DNA of 64,000 nt from assembly GCA_019914995.1 (NCBI GenBank), contig CM034135.1:1056501-1120500 (forward strand), in the 5' to 3' direction. The position numbers were made by a program, and so were the translations under genes. Below are positions 1 through 13,033 of this stretch, one piece after another. The DNA comes from Acanthochlamys bracteata. Its lineage: Eukaryota; Streptophyta; Magnoliopsida; Pandanales; Velloziaceae. Each line of letters starts with the position of its first letter. Positions within the stretch are counted from its first letter, which is position 1. The notes below the pieces were generated by a model. That model ran no database searches, was not told where the DNA came from, and saw nothing but the letters and a program-made list of their open reading frames with translations.

Positions 1-3000
1 TACTTATCTTGATCTTTTCTCCTGGTTGTAGGTTGTTAGAAGGGAAGGATTACCTCTTTGGCATAAGTTGCTTCCAGCTCTGGTTTCATTGTCAGAGAAA
101 GGTCCTATAGAGGTAGAAGTCTTCTAATTGTTAGTGATGCTTTAGGCCTTAACTTATGGAAAAAGCAATTTTCTCTTCCTATCCTTTCTTTTTGTTTTTT
201 CTGTTATCAGGCTGAACTGGTTGCTATTGTGTTGAGATGGCTTCCCGAAGATATCACAGTTCATAATGAAGACTTAGAAGGTTCTTCTTGGATCTCATTA
301 CAATGCTCTTTCCATATTGTTGTCACTCTGGGCATTTTCAGGATTCAGCTAAGGCATGAAATCTGCCACGGCCTAGGCTTTCTCGTCATGTTTTGATAGT
401 TATGAATTTGCAGGTGACCGTCGGAGGACATTATTACGTGGCCTTACGGAGTCTTTACCAGAGATTTTACCCCTATTATGCTCTGTATGTCTAGCAACTC
501 CAAATACTTAGAACTTTTATATAAATACAAACATATTGCTAAGGGCGTGCGCTAAAGCTAGGGTGCATTACCCTAATTATCGTGATTTGCTAAAAGAAAT
601 TCACTTAAAGCAGTCAATCCATTTTAGCGATATTATGGCTTTTTTTGTGGTAATTTTCCCTTGTATTTCGAATGTTGGCTTATGCCTCGGTGTCTTGGTG
701 CAAATTAGCTACTCGAGAAGCACCATGGAGTTGCATTGGGAGCATTACAGACTCAACAATCTGACATTGCTCAGCGACATGCAGTTACAGTCTTTGCTAT
801 TATAAATGCTATAAATGCATACGCTGATTGGGCACCTGTCGATAGTCTTGCTAAATATGGCCTCATCCATGGGTAATTATCATTTTGTTTCTATTCAGAC
901 GGCAGTTGAGTTTTCCGTTAGATGTTTTAGCTTTATAATTTTTCACATTTCCCACTGTACAGGTGTGGCTTTTTACTTTCCTCCGAAGCATTCCGCCTTC
1001 ATGCATGTGAATTTTTTAAACTTATCTGTCAGAGGTATAGCTGTCGTTGACCTAAGTGTTCATATACAAAATGAACCTGTCATAAATTTCCAAGCTAATC
1101 ATTTTTTTCCTTCTTTGCTGCTAACTACAGGAGAAAACCTGCTGATGCAACTACTGCTGAATTTAATTCTGCAATGTGCAACATATTCGAAATCTTGATG
1201 GACATCTCTGCCAACTATTTAAAGACATCATTCTCTAAAAGTTTTGGTGTGGATGAAAGCGAAGATGAGTTTATAGAATCTATTTGTGAAAGTATGGTGG
1301 CTTTGGGCATTTCCCAGTTGCATTGCATTTCTGGTAATGCTGATTTGGTTCAGCGATTTCTTCAGCAGGTATAAAGTTCATTGGCATGCGCGAACGCAAA
1401 TGTTGTTATATGTATGGTTAAGATGGATAGTTGATTTTGGTACCATCACTTGCTTACTTCTTCCTATCCAGTCCTGGTTGTCCATAAATTTGACAAACAT
1501 GGTATAGGATTTTAGAGTAATGCCTTTGTTCTATGTTTAATTAGGTTAAAAGAGGACTTGGTAAGCGTCTTTATAGCTTTGGGATAATGTGAAAATGGAT
1601 GGTACCATATCATTTTTTATTTTGAATGTCCTTCTCTAACTTGCTTTACTTCTTACTTATAATTTCTGCTGTTATTTTATGGTTCTTGAAACTACAGCTT
1701 TGTATTCCTAGAGTTAGAAATAAAGTCAATAATATTCATATATTCTGATTGTTCTCATTGATGGATATCAACTTAATTGCTGTTAACTTTTTTGTCAAAA
1801 TAAATAGGTAACTAGAACTAATGTTTAACTGTGCTAAGGTCTAGGTTGAAGCTAATGCGAGGTTGTTCAACTTATTAGGCATTGCCAGTTGTAACTTGTA
1901 AGGAAAGTTATCGGTCATCTTTGAAATTTGATTACCTCAATCCTATGCATTATTAAGTTAAGTTTTCTTTTTGGAGGACTAATCTACCTCTTTGTCTAAA
2001 GTAAAGTTACAGATCAAAATATTGTAATATGTATACAGTTGACAGTATTGTAAAAGTATCTGGAATTTAAGTTGGCGATCAAATCAAATCTTGTTTAGTA
2101 ATTACACAGAAACATCCAATTTATGGATGATTTTTAACTCAAATATGGTCGTCAAATGAAGCTTTATTTACTCGTAGTTATACTATCGATCCATCTAGTT
2201 GTTTATGTTCATTTGAATGCACAAAGAGTCCCAGTCAGAAAAAGGAGCAGTAGTTGCTTCAGACAACACTACAGGTAGAGTTAAGTAGATATGTTGGAGG
2301 TGGCACTTTCTTATCCATTATTTGCTAAGGGAATGTATGAAGAGATTGATAGGCTGATGACATTGTTCATGTTGTTATGCTCACGAGGTGTAGGCCCCAG
2401 ACAGTTTAGTGACACTAAATATGTAGTTACTGATATGGAATTATTATTTGCTAAAGGTGATAAGCATTTCTCTGTGGTGCACTTTGGACATCATTAAGAT
2501 TATTCACTTCTTCTTCTGTTTTTCTTTTCATTAGTTTGGCTGTTTGCATTTCCTTTTGTAGATTTTTTATTTTGACGAAGTTGACTTATATAATAGAGCC
2601 TGTTATGGTTGCAGATGTTGGACTACTTCAAACATTATAAATTTGCACTCCATTTTCAATCTTTGCACTTTTGGTTGGTATGGCATTCTATTCTGATTTA
2701 AATTGTCATATACATTTAACTTTTTAAGTCGTCGAATAAAAAATCATAGAACCTAATGCTTCTTTCTTCTTAACAGACTTTGACCAGAGAATCAATAGTT
2801 AAGCAGAGAGCCCCTGCACATAGCTCCAAAACAAACTCTTCTGTCACAGTGGCCAGCTCCATTTACGATCAGACAGATAAAGACAAGAGAGGGGTGTTTC
2901 TTCTTGTCAATGATGACATGTTTGCTACTATTCTGCATATGTGTTTCCAGCGTATGGTGAAGAGGAGTCAATCTACAGAATCAATCGGATTGGCAGATGC

Positions 3001-6000
3001 TTTTGAACTTTGGAGTGAGGAAATTGATGGGAAGATTGATTTCAGCCAATATCGTTCAAGGCTGGTATGCATTAACTTCATGTATTTTGGTGGTTATTTT
3101 GAAACTTTTAGATTAAACGACTTAAATATTTACTAATTACTGAATAACAGCTATTTTGCCAATTGCCAATAATTGAAAGTTTCATGTGTACTTGACCCCC
3201 ACTATATTTTCTGGCCGTCTTAGTGCCGATTTGTTGAGAGTGAAAATTTCAATTTCTCAAGGGTTTTAATAGTAAATCCTTTACAGATTAAATTAAAAAC
3301 TATGCTACAATATTTGTTGTATTTATCGAGGTTTCTAATCTTCATACCTATAATCATGTTGACCAGCATTTTAGTGACGTCTTCATGTCCAAATCACCTT
3401 ATTCATCCACTGATAATAAGTTCTTTGCAGTTGGAGCTGATCAAACTTGTTACTTCTCAAAAGCCAATAATAGCTGTTGCAACACTTTCCCAAAGAATTG
3501 AAGGAATCATTAAGGGTACTTTGCATCATTCTATATCACCTCAGGTCTGCTTTGCTAATTCTGAAATGACCTTTTGCTAATTATTTTGTATTGCAAATGA
3601 TTTTAATCTACTTCAAAGGTCCTTATGTGATCTTTTGGATGTATTGTAAATACTAGGAGTTAGCTTTGCTGGAAAGCCTGCAAGTTGGACTTGAAACAGT
3701 GGTCTCTACTGGTTTTGATGGACCATCTGAATATGTCAGCAGTAATCCAGAGATCAAGTTTCAGTTACAGGGAATTCTGGGAGGTCTCTAGTTGCTTGTT
3801 CTTAAGATCATAGCTTCTTGTCTGCTGTAATGAATTTTGCTAATAGTTGGATCTTCTGAAGTTCAGGCTTGCTTAATCACTTGCTTATGTTGAAGTGGAG
3901 CGAACCTGCATCTGCAGTTTTACTTGGAAGATATTTGGATGCATATGGCCCATATTTGAAGTATACTCCAGATGCAATTTCAAGTGTAATCAACAAGCTA
4001 TTTGAGCTTCTGACTTCCTTACCTCTCACTTTGAAGGTTTGGTTAATTTGTATGTTTGTTTCTGATTATAATCTTTGATGTATCTTATTTATCTTTGAGT
4101 TTTATCATTTTGTTTTACCTTGACCAGGAAACTTCACTGAACAGTTCTCGACACGCGAGGTTACAAATTTGCCAGTCTTTTATCAGGATTGCTAGAGCTG
4201 CAGATGCTAGTTTTCTTCCTTATGGGCAGGTGCATTCCCTGGAACTTCATTCTTTGCCATTTATAGAGCTCTTATTTGTATTTTTTATCAATAGATAAAC
4301 AACTAGCAAGCTTTTCTCTCTCCCCTGCTTATGTTGTGTATATAAAAAGTCATGTATATTAGCAAGACAGTAGCATTGAAGAGACAGGATTATAACTGCT
4401 CTCCTGCATCACTGGTTACTGTTTTAACTCTATTGATGAGAGAATTTGTGGGCAAGAAATAGAATAATCTTTAATACTAGTTCCACTTTCCAATCCATGC
4501 CCTATATGTATAATGCATATTATCTCTTAATCTTCACTCAGAAGTAGGCTTTTTGTGGAATTATACTAAATTGCTTCAAATTTGTACTTGAAGTCCTGTG
4601 GATCAAATGCTGCAAAATTAAGACACCATATTACTTTCAAGACATTCAAATTGATACTTTGGATGCAAAACTTCTGTTTCACTTGGTCGCATTATTTTGA
4701 AGTGCATCGCTATGGTGCCCATCATCATTTTTTACTTGAAGTCTTGTGGATCGAATACTGCAAAGTTAAGACACCATATTACTTTGAAGACATTGGAATT
4801 GATACTTTGGATGCAAACCTTCTGTTTCACTTGGTCACTTCATTTTGAAGTACATCAATGTGATGCCAACGATGATTGCATTCATAGTTATATTTCAGTA
4901 TTGCTATATTACTTATATATAGGTTCTTAGGTTTTTTATACTGAAGATATGGAAGTCTTCTCTAGTACCATGGAAGCACATATATTTTTCCTGATGCATA
5001 GTGCAAGCAGTTCTCAAATAGTATGTAAAATGACATGCATATTTACTCTTTTCTGCAGACTATTGCAGACACCATGGCTTACTTAGAGAGAGAGGGCCTC
5101 CTACTACGGGGAGAACATAATGTACTTGGTGAAGCATTTCTTGTTATGGCCTCATCAGCTGGGTAAACTTCCTGTTTGCTTTTCCGGTACAGAGAATTTA
5201 TTTGAACCTTATTCTTTTTGTCATTCATCTGCTTATACTTTACGGTTATCTTGATTGATCTAAACAGGATCCAAAAGCAGCAAGAAGTTCTCAACTGGTT
5301 ACTTGAACCTCTAAGTGAGCAATGGAAGCAATCAGAATGGCAAAGTGTGTTCTTATGTGACCCTTTGAGTCTTTCACGCATGTTAAGTGACATGCCATTT
5401 TCATGGTCAATCTTCCACACCGTCACATTCTTTGAGAAAGCACTCAAAAGGAGTGGAGTTAAAAAGCCTGTTTTGACCTTATCAAATACTTCAACTTCAT
5501 TTGATTCTTCAGCTAATATGCATCCAATGTCTTCTCATTTAGAATGGATGTTGCCTCCTCTCCTGAAGGTAAGGCTGGGTGGGGCAAACCATAATGTCTG
5601 TTGCTTCAGATGCCTTTAGCTCAAATTATTTGTTTCATATGTAGACCATAACCTCTTTGCTTAATTTTTTACCTGCTTATTTCTTTCTCTTGGATATTTT
5701 TTAAACTCACACCATGCTTTACCCTGTTCTCAAGCTGCTTAGAGCAATCCATTCGCTTTGGTCTCCGCATATACATCAAGCTTTAACAAGTGAACTAAGA
5801 GCAGCAAAGTGCATGAGTCAAGTTGAGCAGGCTGGCCTTCTTGGAGAAGGAACAAAACAGCCAAAAGGTCAGCTATCGAATAATGATGGCACTCAAGAGG
5901 ACATGCATAGAGAAGAATCAAACGAAAATGGAATAAGGAACTGGCTAAAGAGTGTTAGAGATAGCGGGTAAGTATGAAAAATAGTTACAATAATATCAGT

Positions 6001-8130
6001 TACGATAACGAGCTAATTAATTTAGAAAGGCTCCAATTTCTCATTTTCACTAATAGTTGAAGAAAGTTTGCTTGTGGAATCTTGGTTGACATGAGCTTAT
6101 CCCTCTGTTGTCTTTTTTGTCGTGTTTTTTTATTGTATGGTTGCTCCTGGCCCTGTGCTATTGTAAATTGTCTTGAGTGATTGGCTACAGGTACAATGTC
6201 TTAGGCCTGTCAACGACAATAGGAGATCATTTCTTTAGATGCTTGGACAGCTCTTCTTTTGCATTAGCTCTTATGGAAAATATACAGTCAATGGAGTTTA
6301 GGCATATTCGTCTACTTATTCACTCGGTAGTTATTCCTCTGATAAAGCACTGCCCCTCAGATCTGTGGCAAGAATGGCTTGAGAATATTCTGTCCCCGCT
6401 ATTTCTTCACTGCCAGCAAGCTTTGACTTGCTCATGGGCCAGTCTTCTAAGGGAAGGCAGAGCAAAAGTCCCCGACAAATTTGGTGATCTTTCTGGGTTG
6501 GAGCTCAAGATAGAAGTAATGGAAGAGAAATTGTTGCGTGATCTCACCCGCGAAATATGTAATCTTCTCTCAGTTTTGGCTTCACCAACTCTAAACAGTG
6601 GACTTCCTACATTGGAACAACTTGGAAATACCAATAGGATGGAGGCATCTCTTCCCGATTTAGCTGCTTTTTCTTCTAATTCATTAGTCAGGTAACATCC
6701 TTGATGCTGGTGTTTGGTCTTCCAATAATATTAATAATTTTTTATATTGCTAATGGATTCCCATGTTAATGTAGCTTTGTACTAAGCCGCAAAGATCTTG
6801 CCATTCCTGCTTTGAGGATATGTCTTCGCACATTTACGTGGACAGACAGTGAGGCTGTGACAAAGATTGCATCATTCTGCGGAACTGTGATAATTCTTTC
6901 TATTTCAACAAATAATTCAGAGCTCAGACAGTTTGTTGCTAAGGACATGTTTTCTTCGGTTATTGAAAGCCTAGCTTTGGAGTCAAATGCTATAATAAGT
7001 GCAGAGCTTGTAGGCATTTGCCGTGAAATTTTTGTTTATTTATCTGACAGGGATCCAGCTCCTAGACAGGTTGGTCCAATGATTCATAATGCGTCTTTTG
7101 ATTTTGGAACTCGAAGTTGAAAAAACACATTGTGATGTCATTGGTTTCCTTATTGCTAGGTTTTGATGTCCCTTCCTTACATCAAAATTGAGGATTTGCT
7201 TGCTTTTGAGGATGCTCTTACTAAAACGGCTAGTCCTAAAGAGCAAAAGCAGCATATAAGGAGCTTGCTTCAGTTGGCCACTGGAAATACATTGAAATCT
7301 CTTGCTGCTCAAAAGCCTGCAACCTCAATTACCAATGTTACAGGTTAGATCTTATCTTGTTAATATAAATAAATTTAAATTATTTTGGCAGTTCTTATAT
7401 ATTTGAGTATTTGAGGCACCCTTGGCTGATAGTAAAGCTTAAAGATTCAATTATACCAGAGATGCATGTGATACCATCTATTTTACTGGTGTACGATAAT
7501 TCCATGACAGTATGTGGTAATGATCTGAGAGTCTACACTTATGTAAGAGAGTTTAAAACTTAGACCAGCATCAGTAACGAGCTGCCCCTTAATGCTTTCG
7601 AACTGAGGTCTTATCCTGGTATGCAGTTATGTTGACATGTTGTTGCACCCATCTATCTTTTAATATCCAGACATGAAAGAATGTGTTGTTTATGAATTTC
7701 TGCCACATTAAGCAGAATATATATCTAGTAAACAAATAAGTGAATCAAACAAAATGAACCTATATAGTTATTTGACAGCTGCATTCATGAGCTTTGCACA
7801 CATAGTGATGGCAGAACCACATTTTACCATACATTGTATACCCCAAGTGTTATCCATCCTTTTAAACCACCTATAAAAACATCCAAACCAGATATGGTAT
7901 ACCCATAATTTTCTAGCTGTATATGCTGTGCATGCATTTATTTTTGCTGATAAAGCAGTAGATTACATCTTGTTTGTTTAAACTTGACAGCTAATTTCTC
8001 TTGTTTGGAAATGGAAACAAGTATGGATCTTATTTTTGTTTGTTCTTCAGCTAAAAGCCGTCATACAGCTGCAACCCCTGTACCTGGCCTTGACGAGGAT
8101 AGTCCAATTGGACTGGCAGCAATAACATAA
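1..8130 (+). CDS. HST: HASTY / exportin-5 homologue (5' end lies outside the window)
   Basis: This is the plant exportin-5 orthologue, a Ran-dependent nuclear export receptor of the importin-beta family needed for normal miRNA levels and mobility. Nineteen exons are read: 32-112, 211-280, 414-484, 709-872, 963-1034, 1131-1368, 2615-2677, 2777-3064, 3431-3544, 3657-3783, 3867-4036, 4128-4229, 5059-5162, 5268-5568, 5735-5967, 6191-6691, 6775-7069, 7160-7343 and 8051-8130. All are GT-AG and their phases agree, giving 1085 codons plus stop. Family-typical strings include FHTVTFFEKALKRSG, NVLGLSTTIGDHFF, MEEKLLRDLTREI and YLSDRDPAPRQV. The family is about 1200 residues, so roughly 110 N-terminal residues lie upstream of base 1. 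The first visible exon starts in frame after an acceptor, so nothing suggests truncation. The gene is convergent with the AFB gene. Identification is by remembered similarity and is strong. Confidence 0.93.
4585..4870 (+). repeat. Imperfect 148-bp tandem duplication in a HASTY intron
   Basis: Two adjacent diverged copies (4585-4732 and 4733 to about 4870) share long blocks such as AAGACACCATATTACTTT and GATACTTTGGATGCAAA. The repeat lies in the 829-bp intron between the exons ending at 4229 and starting at 5059. It creates chance open frames in both copies but has no splice sites tying it to the HASTY reading frame. Confidence 0.85.
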
Positions 8131-9164
8131 TGTGAGACATCCCAATTTATTGACTCAGAAGCTGCTTTTGTACAAGGTTTGAAGTATTTAAAGAAACCTG
8201 AAGCTCCTCTGATAAATAGCGCTATAAGCAGGAGCAATTTTCCTGGCAGCTACTACAGCTATTAATCATGTTGCAAGAAGACTGAAGTTTCCAGAGATAA
8301 CCTGCCTGCTTGTACAGATATTTATTTGTTTAATCTTATACTTAGCATATTTATTTGTTTAAGTTATATTTATGATATTTGTTTGTATATCTAAAATATA
8401 GAACAAATGAAAGACCGATGTATCGGTATGTCACGTTCGTTCTATTAAGCAAAGGGGGCTGCCGTGCCATTACTTACAGATGCTGTTATTGACAACATGT
8501 TGCCCACATACAGAAGACAGTTTCATTGATTACCAAAGAAGTGAAACTTCAAAAGATCAGTTATTTCAGGCACAGTAAAAGCATGCCCCAGCCTAATATC
8601 AAAGAGAAAGCACCTAAGCATTTTAATCTCAGGCCCCATGAAAAGATTTCGTACAATTAATGTATTCGGAAAGCAGAAATGGTTTCATCCGTTAAGGCCC
8701 CAACACTGGATTGTACTGAGTGGCAATGGGCAGCATTATTGATTTACAGTACCACAAAAACTCAAAACATTATAATCGAAGTTGCGCTGATCAGATGAAT
8801 AATGAAACTTCCATTCAAGTTATGTAAGTAGAATATCCAGTACTCAAGAAAAGAAACAAAAAGAACTAGAACAAAGAAATTTATAAGCGCTATCCTGGTT
8901 GAAAATGGTATGCTGTCCAGAGTTCAAGGCCAACCTCTACTGCCTGCTCCACTCACCTGGAAATCCAGTAGGCAACCGCATTGAAAGTGGAAGCCAAATT
9001 TTTGACAGCACAGAAAGTGCAGGAAAACAAAATTCATCAACGTCTGATTAGTGTCTTTACCCACAAATCTTCAGTTACATTTCCTATGGGAAAATTTTGA
9101 TAACTCAGCAATAAATTGTTGCTGAACACCAAAGGAAAGAGAAGTTACCTCTATAAGGTTAAGG
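8131..9164. other. Convergent 3' flanks of HASTY and the AFB gene
   Basis: This 1.03-kb gap holds the 3' untranslated regions of two genes that transcribe towards each other. I see no further open frame or RNA gene. A+T-rich stretches near 8320-8400 could carry the HASTY polyadenylation signal, but no single site can be fixed by eye. Confidence 0.5.
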
Positions 9165-12100
9165 TCATGGCTTAACTATCTGCACGAAAGGAGGGGCGTC
9201 TTGTCTTGGGCCTGCTAATGTCCTATAAATATACAACTTCTCCACAATATAATCATCTACCTGCGAATCTTGTAGTCCTCTCTTCTCGTCAATTACTTCA
9301 ACATTGAGCCTGGGCATCCTCTGAGCTAGCAATTTGCATCCTCCTAAGCTCACGGCACAAGATGACATCCAAAGGGATCGCATTGTCTCCAGCTTCGCAG
9401 CATTCGAAAGCAAAGCCTTGTCTCCAAAGGGACAGTCTCGAATCTCCAACTTCTTCAAGCTCTTGCACCCAGAAAGAATATAGTCGAGACCAGCATCACT
9501 ATCTCCTGCAAAGGCAAGAGAGAGCATCTCAAGTCGGTTTGCATATGCCCCAATAAATCTAAACACACCATCAGTCAGGAGGCCTGAGAGAGACAGACGG
9601 CGCAAATCCTTGCAAGATTCTACAATAGCACCAAACCCTGCATCAAGGGGCTCAAGTGTTTTATAATCAGGAGTGCGGGGCTCCATGATGCATAAGCGAA
9701 AGCATGTCAAGTAGGGCCGATTTCTTGCAACAGAAAGAAGAGCAGCATTGGTCATTTGTCGGCAGAAATAAAGGACAGAGCAAAGCATTGGGCAGCCAGC
9801 CGAAACAGCAACTAAGCCGCGTTCGGTCAAAGAGACAGGCGGATGGTCAGCACCATAAGGATCTGAAGGAAAAACACGCAGTTCCTGAAGCAATTTGCAA
9901 GATTCTGCAACAGCATCGAGTCCCTCATCCTCAATATAGTCCATAACCTAACAGAAGAAGTGAGTCTAGGTTAAGTAAAAGTAGATCTTCACAATCAATT
10001 TAGGCCAACAGAATAAGGGTTGACTCCATGTAAAAGTGATTGATCGACAGTACACATTCAGTACAAAAGGACTAGTGGAGTTAAAAGGATCCATTTTGCA
10101 ACTCCTAGTTAATACAACATAACTTCCTCAGCTGTTTTCATCAAAGCTGGTCATAATACATGATCGACCAAATCAATGCGAGGTTGCAACCTAAAAAGGA
10201 CTTCTTCACCCTATACAAGCAAAACAGAGGAAAGCTCATTTGTTCTCCTGGTCATTCATGCTGCCATTTCACCTTGCTTGTAGTATAAAGTACTGTACCC
10301 ATCATAGCACAATTACCTTCTAAAGAATATTACATCATTTTTCAGACAGAACGGAAATGAGTACGATAGCAGATACAAAGGCTAAGCACAAGGACAACAT
10401 TTCAAACTATTGACACCGAAACTAATCAGTGTGGTCTAATGTGATTTTAGAGGGAGGAATAGGGAGAAAGCTAGTGGATCAACAGTTGAGAGGTTCACTA
10501 GAAAATTTCATTAGCATCAGAGGTCTCATTTGTGGTTCCAGATATCTAGTAGAAGAAATCGCTTCCGAAGGAAATACGGAATCTAATAAAGAAAAATGCA
10601 GAAACCAGACGAAACATCACAAGCAAAAGTTTACAAACCCAAAGTCGTCTCAGATTCTTGCACTGTCTGACTAGCTTGATGAGTTCAACACGCTGTACAG
10701 TGGCATAGCTCAGATTCAATGATGTGAGACCAGGACAAACAGAAAAGATTGCTGGAAGATAGGCTGGCATAGCTTCCCACATCCCCGAAAGGCTCTCGAG
10801 ATTTTTACATTTACCAAAAGTTGTTTCAAGCTTGGTTAAGAGATCCGGACGAAAACCTTCTGACAACTTTGGAGTGCCAAGGTCAACAAGCTGGGGAGCC
10901 TTAAGGAGAAGCCTAGCAAACTTGTCAAGGGATAAAGCATAGTTGAGTCTGAGGGTCTTGAGTTTGGTGCACCTGGAAACTAGGCGCTCAAGGGCAATTA
11001 GGTTCACCTCTCCTTCTAAGCAGGATATATTGATACAGACCAGAGAGTTGAAAGACTCTGGGAAATGACACAGCCAGTTAGCACTTCTATCCTCCACTTC
11101 ATTTTCCTGCAAGTCCAGTTCCCTTAAGTTCCTGTAAAAGATTAAGAAAACCTTAATATTGAACTCTACAGGAATTAATACCTACTTACGAATCATAAAG
11201 ATATTTAGAAATACCAAATAGAAAGGTTCTTAACATAAGCAGTAATAAGAACAATCTATGAGACTACATAAACATCTAACTGTAACTTAGGAAAACCCTG
11301 CATATTTGGTCAGAGGTTCATTACATAGTAAGGTCATTTCACTAGCAAGTCTATAGAAACACCAAAATGACAACCCAAAGCATCATAGTAAATTAGAGCA
11401 AGTAAATCGCAAGTTCACCTGAAAGAGCAAATTAATATCCATGCTCAACCAGCTACAGTCAACATTGCAATAGACAGGGGCTCCTAAGTTTAAGAACCTT
11501 CATTGATGCCGAAAATTTTCTCAAACCAGTTTCTCAATGATTAGAAATGCATTACATCCAAGGAAAAGCAAACTCACAATAGGGTACCAAGGTTGCAACT
11601 AGACCAATACCCACCTTTACTGATGACATTCTCATCTTTATTGATGCACCCCAAAGCAAAATCTCATCTCATGAACAATGCCATAAACATGTTACAAATG
11701 CATTACATCCAAGGAAAAGCAAACTCACAATAGGGTACCAAGGTTGCAACTAGACCAATACCCACCTTTACTGATGACATTCTCATCTTTATTGATGCAC
11801 CCCAAAGCAAAATCTCATCTCATGAACAATGCCATAAACATGTTACAAATGCATCAGGAAATATAAAATATCTGCTCACCAATAGTGAGAAATGCTTCCA
11901 TTGCCAACAATGAATTATGAGAAAAAACAGACTTGCTTTTCAAACGAACTGCAAACATAGTCTTTAACCTAAAATCTAAACAATCTAACAATTAGTAGAA
12001 CACAGTGAGTGTTACCAAGGTCAAAACCTAAAAGTTTCCACAATTCCTTATCATTTCGAAATCAATTCGGTACTGATAAAAGTTGTCATAACACCCCTCA

Positions 12101-12707
12101 AGCATGTCTTTTTTTTAGTCATCCAAATTGTTTTTTAACGGATTAGAACATGAAAAAATCATAAAATCAAACAATACATGAATTCACACCAAACTAAAAA
12201 AAAAGTATTTTAGGGAGGAGCAAACCTGCATCCGGCGGCGATGGCACCAAGACCGGCGGTGGAGAACCCTTCGCAAGAAGAAAGCTTCAAACTTTTAAAC
12301 CCTTTAAAGGAAGCTGCTATTATATCGAGGCATTCATCAGTGACCACCATCCTCTTAAACCCAATTCCTTCTAGAAGAGGGCACGCCGCCGCTAACGCGG
12401 AGACCCACGGCAGCGCCGCCGCACCCCAATCTTCCGGAACAAGGTTGTAATCAGCAAAGTGCGGTTTCCCCTTAATCAACACAGACCTCAGCGAAGGGAA
12501 CCGTCGTGAAACAAGAATCGTAGGAGTAACAGCGTAGCAGTTACCGATAAAAAGATTCGATCTTGAGTTGAACTCAATTCTGTACCACGCTTTACATACT
12601 GTAGAAGCAGCGTGGCGGTCTGATACGGTGTTGAGAAATGAGAACACGTGCTCCCATACCTCGTCTGGAAAATTCCAACCCCATCCTCCACCACCACCAC
12701 CACCCAT
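9165..12707 (-). CDS. TIR1/AFB-family auxin receptor F-box/LRR protein
   Basis: Auxin co-receptor subunit of an SCF ubiquitin ligase, which binds Aux/IAA degrons when auxin is present. Three exons (transcript order 12226-12707, 10639-11131, 9165-9947) join in phase to 585 residues, the usual AFB length. After a run of seven glycines comes the F-box (from about residue 13, [13 protein letters not shown]), then LRRs with [35 protein letters not shown]-like [13 protein letters not shown] and [14 protein letters not shown]. Pocket residues matching TIR1 His78, Arg403, Arg436, Ser438, Ser462 and Ala464 are present, but the Phe82 position is Tyr ([12 protein letters not shown]). The tail [10 protein letters not shown] resembles AFB2/AFB3, whereas the middle is closer to TIR1, so the exact clade (AFB2/3 or the AFB6 type missing from Arabidopsis) is left open. 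Confidence 0.92.
11545..11854. repeat. Perfect 151-bp tandem duplication in AFB intron 1
   Basis: Bases 11545-11695 are repeated without a visible mismatch at 11696-11846, and the first 8 bases (AAATGCAT) recur at 11847. The unit lies wholly inside the first intron of the AFB gene. Perfect identity in non-coding DNA suggests a very young duplication or an assembly artefact. Confidence 0.95.
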
Positions 12708-13019
12708 TGCTGCTTCTCTGCAACCTGTCCAAAGTCTCAAGAACTACTCCATTGATTTGTTGTTAAGCTTTCAAACACATTCTTGAATCTTGATTTCGTT
12801 TTGCTTTAATCGTTTTCACCATTGATGGAGAAGAATGATTGCAGTATTCATTGAAATGAAAGAACAAGAAGAAGAAGAGCAGAGTTGCGATCACGAGGAG
12901 TGTTTACCACCGTCGATGATACGGTGGTCGGTAAGATGGATAAGTTAGCGATTGACGGTAGAGATTGGATCTATATTTGAAATAGGTTAAGATACACGGT
13001 TGTGCTCGAGGTAATACAG

Positions 13020-13033
13020 ACACGTGACACGTG
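13020..13033. promoter_or_regulatory. Tandem G-box pair upstream of the AFB gene
   Basis: The 7-mer ACACGTG occurs twice head to tail, giving two palindromic CACGTG cores at 13021-13026 and 13028-13033. They lie about 315 bp upstream of the AFB start codon. G-boxes bind bZIP and bHLH (PIF-type) factors; an effect on the AFB gene is inferred from position only. Confidence 0.6.

Noticed and set aside
4582-4930. Open frames over the HASTY intronic repeat as a possible extra exon
   Set aside because: The flanking exons join in phase without it, and the frames differ between the two repeat copies.
5079-5447. 122-residue minus-strand open frame within HASTY
   Set aside because: It is antisense to two well-supported HASTY exons and shows no family features.
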